From positions 1-23,020 of the IMG/VR virus record IMGVR_UViG_3300030109_002358: a stretch of 23,020 bases of DNA. One strand, written 5' to 3'. The translations under genes and the position numbers were made by a program. Below the pieces are notes generated by a model. It had not been told where the DNA came from, did no database searches, and saw nothing but the letters and a program-made list of their open reading frames with translations. This document shows, in pieces, positions 18,997 through 23,020 of this stretch (positions are counted from its first letter, which is position 1; every line of letters starts with the position of its first letter). Source of the DNA: a virus.

Positions 18997-19091
18997 TTAT
19001 ATGAGATAAACTACTACAGTGGTTTTCCCTCCGCTGTTTGATCTCACCCTTACAGCAAAAAGTATAAGCCCCTCGCAATGAGGGGTTTTTT
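18997..19091 (+). ncRNA. Candidate small RNA between the converging arms
   Basis: Transcription from the preceding promoter-like site would give about 95 nucleotides ending at the T-run of the terminator. The first part folds as TGAGAT (19002-19007) with ATCTCA (19041-19046), enclosing ACAGTGG (19016-19022) with CCGCTGT (19031-19037), with one G-U pair. The loop TTTTCCCT, together with the next CC, resembles an anti-Shine-Dalgarno sequence. Loop CCCTC (19027-19031) can also pair with GAGGG of the terminator (19080-19084), a possible competing fold. No open reading frame of useful size is present. It could also be only a nrdB 3' untranslated region. Confidence 0.4.
19069..19091 (+). terminator. 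Intrinsic terminator at the junction of the two arms
   Basis: CCCCTC (19069-19074) pairs with GAGGGG (19080-19085) around GCAAT and is followed by six T, so it works for plus-strand transcripts. It ends six bases before the stop of the minus-strand gene. In the opposite direction the nearest run is TTTTT about ten bases beyond the hairpin, so it would be a poor terminator for the virion genes. Confidence 0.85.
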
Positions 19092-19096
19092 ACTGT

Positions 19097-22000
19097 CTAA
19101 AACCCGGAGACTTTCTTCGTAAATGTTTTTCCTATCTCAATCAGTAGCTTTAAATCCTTTTCGTTCCGCAAGTTCGGTTTTCTTTTTACTTGATTTTTAA
19201 ACTCAGCCACTGCCAAATTTCTTTTGTCTTTTGTTAGGGATTCAAATTGTATTCTCATAACTTCAGGTACGGAGTAATCTATATCGCCTTTTCTAGCTTT
19301 AAATTGCAGAACATCAAACACACGATTTCTAATCTCTGCTACATGAGATCGTGCGGCGAAAAGTAACATCCCCTTCTGTGTGACTTTGTCCTTATCAGCG
19401 TACACACTACCTTCCAGTGTACTTTTTAAAAAACTATTTAATGATTGAGAATCACCGTTGCCAGAAAGCTCTCTGCGCATAAGCACATCCGCAGGGCCAA
19501 ACTTCATGTTTTTATACAAGTCGTACGCCGTTAGCCCAAGTCTGTTAAGCTCTTTCTCTAGTGCATTCAGTGGACGAGATCTAGCCAGACCTGTAACGGC
19601 AGTAGCAAATGGATCTCTAGTCTCTGTTGGCTCATCCGAAGTTATTTCATATCGGTACGGTGTTATAGGCTCACGTTCCAGTTTGTTTAATGCTTTTTCT
19701 TTTAGTGGTTGAGGCAAAGCACGAGATGCCCGTACACGGAATATGTCTCCAAACGTGACCTGACCATTAGTCTCATTAATCAAGCGATTTTCAGCATCTG
19801 TTATCTTATATATATCTCTTGCTACAGCTATTGGCATTGCGTATGAAAGTGTTGCTACATAGTCACCTGCAAATCGTCCCATAGCCTTTTCAAACTTCAT
19901 GTTTGATACATAATCAGTATCTTCGCCTACGCCCGTAACCCATGCGGTTAACTCAGGCAATGCTTCAGATGCAAAGTATCCACCTGCACCAACACGCATA
20001 CTTGTACCTAACATAATCTCAGATACAGTTTTTGCCTTTGCATTATCGACTATTTTTTTAACATTGTCTGCTTGAGTCGCAGTAGAATCGTAGTGTCTGT
20101 ATAGCAGATCACCTAAATACAAAGGCAAAGACAATGGACCAAGGAATGGACGAAGATCTGTTTTATCGCCAGTTTCATCTACATACTGATACCACTGTGT
20201 GCCTTCTCCTTGTGATGCACGAAGCTGATACCCTATCGCAATCATTCCAACACCACTAATTTGCTTAGCAATTTTTTCTGGCGCATTTGTTTTATTCATT
20301 CCTATTAAACCAATTATAGGAGCGTGATCATAGGCGAACTCTATTTGATTCATAATAAAACGAGGAAAAGGAATAAGCATCCCCATTGCCACACCAGAAA
20401 CTGGATGCTTGTCAAAATCTAAGTATGCTCTTCCAAGTCTTCCCATTCTAGTTTGCGAACTTGGAGTTTTCTGATATAACAATTCAAAAGCTTTTTCAGT
20501 TGCTTTGTTTAATAATTTGTTGTCTATTCTAGCAAAGTCACCGTCACCTACAATTTGCAACAAGTCCCTGCCAGTTTTACCATTAATTTCGCTACCCTTT
20601 ACAAGACGATTTAACTCACCTGTAAAAATAGCTTTTTTGAAGTAATTATCTGAGAATCTGTTAGCAAAGTTAAGAGCACCACCAATGCCCTGAAGTACAT
20701 TTCCTATAGCACCTTTGTGAGCAACATCTGCTGAATCGATAAAAGTACCAAACAATCGTTGCGCACTTGCTGGATTACCTGCCGCATACATGTTAGCAAC
20801 TACATCAGCCACAACCCTGTTTTCTTTTGTAGGTAATATAGGATTCATAAACTTTAAGATGCTTAATGAATCAGATCTAAATTCATCTGCTTGATACACT
20901 TTTTTTCCAGCAAAAAAGTTAACTATGTTTCTGATTGCATTTTCAAATAAAGTTTCTGGTGCATCTATTATAATTCTTGCCGCACCACCAGCAAAGTTAC
21001 GAACGGTAGTTTGCGGTTGTGACGTTAAGATTGCACGGCGCATCCGCTCAAAGCCTGAAACAGCACCCCCAGTTTCTTTGGCTAGGGCACTCATAATTTC
21101 TGGGATATCAGCGATGAAACCTACTTGCTCATCCGTCAACGCAATGCCTTGTCCAGTTTTAGTGTCAGACAGTTTTTGCACGTCTTCTACTAATCCACGA
21201 AGCATTGCTTTCTTTATTTGACCTGCCATCTGTAATGAACGTGCGGCATCAGAAATGTCAGCAGTAAAGATAAGACCTATCTGTTCTTTAGTAAGATTGT
21301 ACTTGTCACCAATTTGATCTATTTCTTTAGTTGATAATTGTTTATCTCTTATTCTATTAGCTACAATTTCAGTAACACGAGCATTTTCATCTTGAGCTAA
21401 TATCTTTTTACCTGTGGGGCCAAGCAAATCAATTGCGGCGGCAGTAATAGCTTTTTTAGTTTCTAGGTCAAATGAAACCATAAGCATTTCATTTTCACTA
21501 AGTTTCTCTTTTTTCGCGCCCCGGCCCCCTTCGACAACTTTAGGGTCAAGCGGTCTTAGTTTAGTTTGTAAAACTTTTTCTACGTCTTTATTTTTATTGA
21601 TTACTTTATCTGCTGTTTTTGCCGCAAGTTTTTTGTTTTCGGCGGTCGCTTGCTTAGCTAATGTTTCAAGCTCACCTGCTTTAGCTACCTGTCTCTTCTT
21701 TATAAATCCTGTAAGGCCACCGCCTACTGTGCCAAAAGCACCCTGTAACAATGTGTTTGTAGCAATTGCAACATCATTTTCTTCTTCTTGTGCGCCAACT
21801 TCAACACGCCCCTTTTGTCTGGATTTCTCTTGAATATAACCAGCAGTGCCTTCTACAGTGCCTCCAGCAATTGCACCTGATGCTATAGGGGACTTTGCCG
21901 TTGCCTTACCAACATTGTATAGCAATCCTCTTATACCCGTTCTGGCGGCTTGCTGTGCGCCAAGAGAAGCAACTTTACCTGCACCTGCGGTAATAAACCC

Positions 22001-22342
22001 AAGCCATGTGGAAGGAGAAGAAAGAACGGAGAACCCATAATCTTTAGCTAGCTCAGAGATGTCGTCATTAGCGTTACTTTCTAGCGCATCATAAGTCTGA
22101 AACAATCTAGCCATTCTATTTTTCATTTCAGGTTCAGCACGTTGAGCAAACATTAAATCACGGACAGGAGTAACATCGTTGGTGCTGTGCCAGCGCATAT
22201 GACTCAAGTAGTTTTCAAATACTTCTTCTGGCTCAGTATAAAAGCTACCAGTTCTCTGAAGTAAGAACTCAGATGCATCATTTAAAAATTGATCATCTTG
22301 AATAAGGTCTTCTTTTTTAATTTCGTTAATTTGCTCTGCCAT
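19097..22342 (-). CDS. Large candidate internal virion/DNA-ejection protein, 1081 aa
   Basis: I do not recognise a named domain, but the make-up is that of the long internal core proteins of short-tailed phages. The N-terminal ~110 residues are charged and helical. Residues ~110-215 form a Gly/Ala-rich, membrane-active-looking stretch (WLGFITAGAGKVASLG, SPIASGAIAGGTVEG, GAFGTVGGGLTGFI). A long charged helical part follows (AKQATAENKKLAAKT), then QPQTTVRNFAGGAARII near residue 446. The second half has several moderately hydrophobic segments (VAMGMLIPFPRFI, IGVGMIAIGY-like) and a basic tail. Such proteins leave the virion and line a channel for DNA entry. No lysozyme or transglycosylase active site was seen. 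It lies on the opposite strand from the replication genes. The ribosome binding site is weak (TTGAG), and the upstream gene ends 12 bases before. Confidence 0.6.
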   Translation of the reverse strand: MAEQINEIKKEDLIQDDQFLNDASEFLLQRTGSFYTEPEEVFENYLSHMRWHSTNDVTPVRDLMFAQRAEPEMKNRMARLFQTYDALESNANDDISELAKDYGFSVLSSPSTWLGFITAGAGKVASLGAQQAARTGIRGLLYNVGKATAKSPIASGAIAGGTVEGTAGYIQEKSRQKGRVEVGAQEEENDVAIATNTLLQGAFGTVGGGLTGFIKKRQVAKAGELETLAKQATAENKKLAAKTADKVINKNKDVEKVLQTKLRPLDPKVVEGGRGAKKEKLSENEMLMVSFDLETKKAITAAAIDLLGPTGKKILAQDENARVTEIVANRIRDKQLSTKEIDQIGDKYNLTKEQIGLIFTADISDAARSLQMAGQIKKAMLRGLVEDVQKLSDTKTGQGIALTDEQVGFIADIPEIMSALAKETGGAVSGFERMRRAILTSQPQTTVRNFAGGAARIIIDAPETLFENAIRNIVNFFAGKKVYQADEFRSDSLSILKFMNPILPTKENRVVADVVANMYAAGNPASAQRLFGTFIDSADVAHKGAIGNVLQGIGGALNFANRFSDNYFKKAIFTGELNRLVKGSEINGKTGRDLLQIVGDGDFARIDNKLLNKATEKAFELLYQKTPSSQTRMGRLGRAYLDFDKHPVSGVAMGMLIPFPRFIMNQIEFAYDHAPIIGLIGMNKTNAPEKIAKQISGVGMIAIGYQLRASQGEGTQWYQYVDETGDKTDLRPFLGPLSLPLYLGDLLYRHYDSTATQADNVKKIVDNAKAKTVSEIMLGTSMRVGAGGYFASEALPELTAWVTGVGEDTDYVSNMKFEKAMGRFAGDYVATLSYAMPIAVARDIYKITDAENRLINETNGQVTFGDIFRVRASRALPQPLKEKALNKLEREPITPYRYEITSDEPTETRDPFATAVTGLARSRPLNALEKELNRLGLTAYDLYKNMKFGPADVLMRRELSGNGDSQSLNSFLKSTLEGSVYADKDKVTQKGMLLFAARSHVAEIRNRVFDVLQFKARKGDIDYSVPEVMRIQFESLTKDKRNLAVAEFKNQVKRKPNLRNEKDLKLLIEIGKTFTKKVSGF

Positions 22343-22354
22343 TCATAATCTCAA

Positions 22355-23020
22355 TTAATCAAATGGGTTGAAAGATAATATAGCCTTGCGTCGATTTTCA
22401 TATGTTTTATCTACAAGAGGCATTGCCGATTTAAATGTTTCTTCAGTAACGTTTTCTTGAAGCGTCCCGTCATCATTTAAATACTGTCCATACGTATCGT
22501 CCCAAGCCTCCCTGAAATCTCGTTCTCCTTGTTTATTTTGAAATTCCGGTTTTGGTATAGCACCTTTCAATAACTTAATAGCTTCTTTAGTATCTCCGCC
22601 ATCTGTTGTTTCAGGATTTTCTGTTTGCTTCGTTGACTCAGTTACAGTGCCAAATCCTTTAATAATTTCTTTATCTTCAGTGGTCATTGTTTTTAGCAAC
22701 TTAATTATTCTTTCTCTGGGTGGGCCATCTGGAATAGTTTTTAATATTTCCCTTGCTGTTTTTCCTTGCGAAATGCTTTGCAAAATACTTGCTACTTGAG
22801 CATCGTCAAATCCTATATCTTCGTCTTTTAATTCTTTAGTGACTCCGGCAATCTTGCTACCACTAAATTTATCGATGTAAGCAGACAAGCTAGTGTTAAA
22901 TTGGTCTAATCCCGTTTTACCTCCTGCATCTGAATCATCTTCTGCATCTCCTGCTACAGAAGAAGTTAATGCGGCATCTGCGTCACGAAGTATTTCTGCA
23001 TCAGTTTTTCCACCTTCCGT
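22355..23020 (-). CDS. Probable virion-associated protein, 5' part outside the window
   Basis: The frame is open from the stop at 22355 to the window edge (221 residues visible). The first possible internal start, a TTG at 22888, is not needed, since the frame continues upstream with acidic, Ala/Gly/Asp-rich sequence (AEILRDADAALTS, GDAEDDSDAGGKTG). The visible part is hydrophilic and helical, with DAQVASILQSISQGKTAREI, an EIIKGFGTVTEST linker and a terminal AILSFNPFD. No domain is recognised. Because it precedes the candidate ejection protein by 12 bases on the same strand, it is most likely another internal or structural virion protein, but this rests on position. Confidence 0.6.
   Translation of the reverse strand, partial: TEGGKTDAEILRDADAALTSSVAGDAEDDSDAGGKTGLDQFNTSLSAYIDKFSGSKIAGVTKELKDEDIGFDDAQVASILQSISQGKTAREILKTIPDGPPRERIIKLLKTMTTEDKEIIKGFGTVTESTKQTENPETTDGGDTKEAIKLLKGAIPKPEFQNKQGERDFREAWDDTYGQYLNDDGTLQENVTEETFKSAMPLVDKTYENRRKAILSFNPFD

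Noticed and set aside
21414-21833. 139-residue plus-strand frame opposite the large virion gene
   Set aside because: It is a low-complexity Ser/Ala-rich antisense shadow without a ribosome binding site.
22888-22888. TTG start for a 177-residue minus-strand gene
   Set aside because: The frame stays open to the window edge with similar protein character, so the gene is truncated by the window rather than starting here.

Overview
The window is one end of a double-stranded DNA phage genome, most likely a marine short-tailed phage of the type represented by SAR116 phage HMO-2011. The basis is a T7-style replication set: family A DNA polymerase, separate primase and DnaB-like helicase, T7 gp3-like endonuclease I, Cas4/RecB-like nuclease and a DUF3310 (gp1.7-like) protein. 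It also has class I ribonucleotide reductase genes and a large candidate internal virion protein, and no phage RNA polymerase is visible. The polymerase carries two CxxCxGxG zinc motifs between its exonuclease and polymerase domains. From memory, a partial DnaJ-like domain at that place is a reported peculiarity of HMO-2011; I could not run a search. An integrase-dependent lifestyle is possible but unproven.

Layout. (1) 1-5022, plus strand: about 14 small, mostly unknown genes with good Shine-Dalgarno sequences, visibly richer in G+C than the rest. They include a DUF6011-like tail, a cysteine-peptidase-like protein and a DUF932 protein. Most intergenic gaps of 60-130 bases here hold RNA hairpins. 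Three are copies of one element and a fourth shares its loop. (2) 5075-6875: a tyrosine integrase whose end overlaps a zinc-ribbon/TOPRIM primase. (3) 6865-9263: eleven tightly overlapping small genes, including two small membrane proteins, a helix-turn-helix protein and a 40-residue zinc ribbon. (4) 9263-16083: helicase, GIY-YIG-like protein, DNA polymerase, candidate single-strand DNA-binding protein, PD-(D/E)XK nuclease, endonuclease I, and small proteins including DUF3310. (5) 16083-18942: nrdA and nrdB, separated by a promoter-like site and a terminator. (6) 18943-19096: a second promoter-like site, a structured untranslated stretch and a terminator between the two converging arms. (7) 19097-23020, minus strand: a 1081-residue candidate ejection protein and the open 5' part of another probable virion gene.

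The genes of regions 2-5 overlap or abut almost throughout, so they probably form one long transcription unit. It would open host DNA to nucleases, supply deoxynucleotides and replicate the phage. The most interesting unexplained signals are the covarying hairpin family of region 1 and the promoter-terminator pair plus possible small RNA around nrdB. No tRNA, rRNA, CRISPR array or insertion sequence was seen, and no gene-free stretch exceeds about 155 bases.
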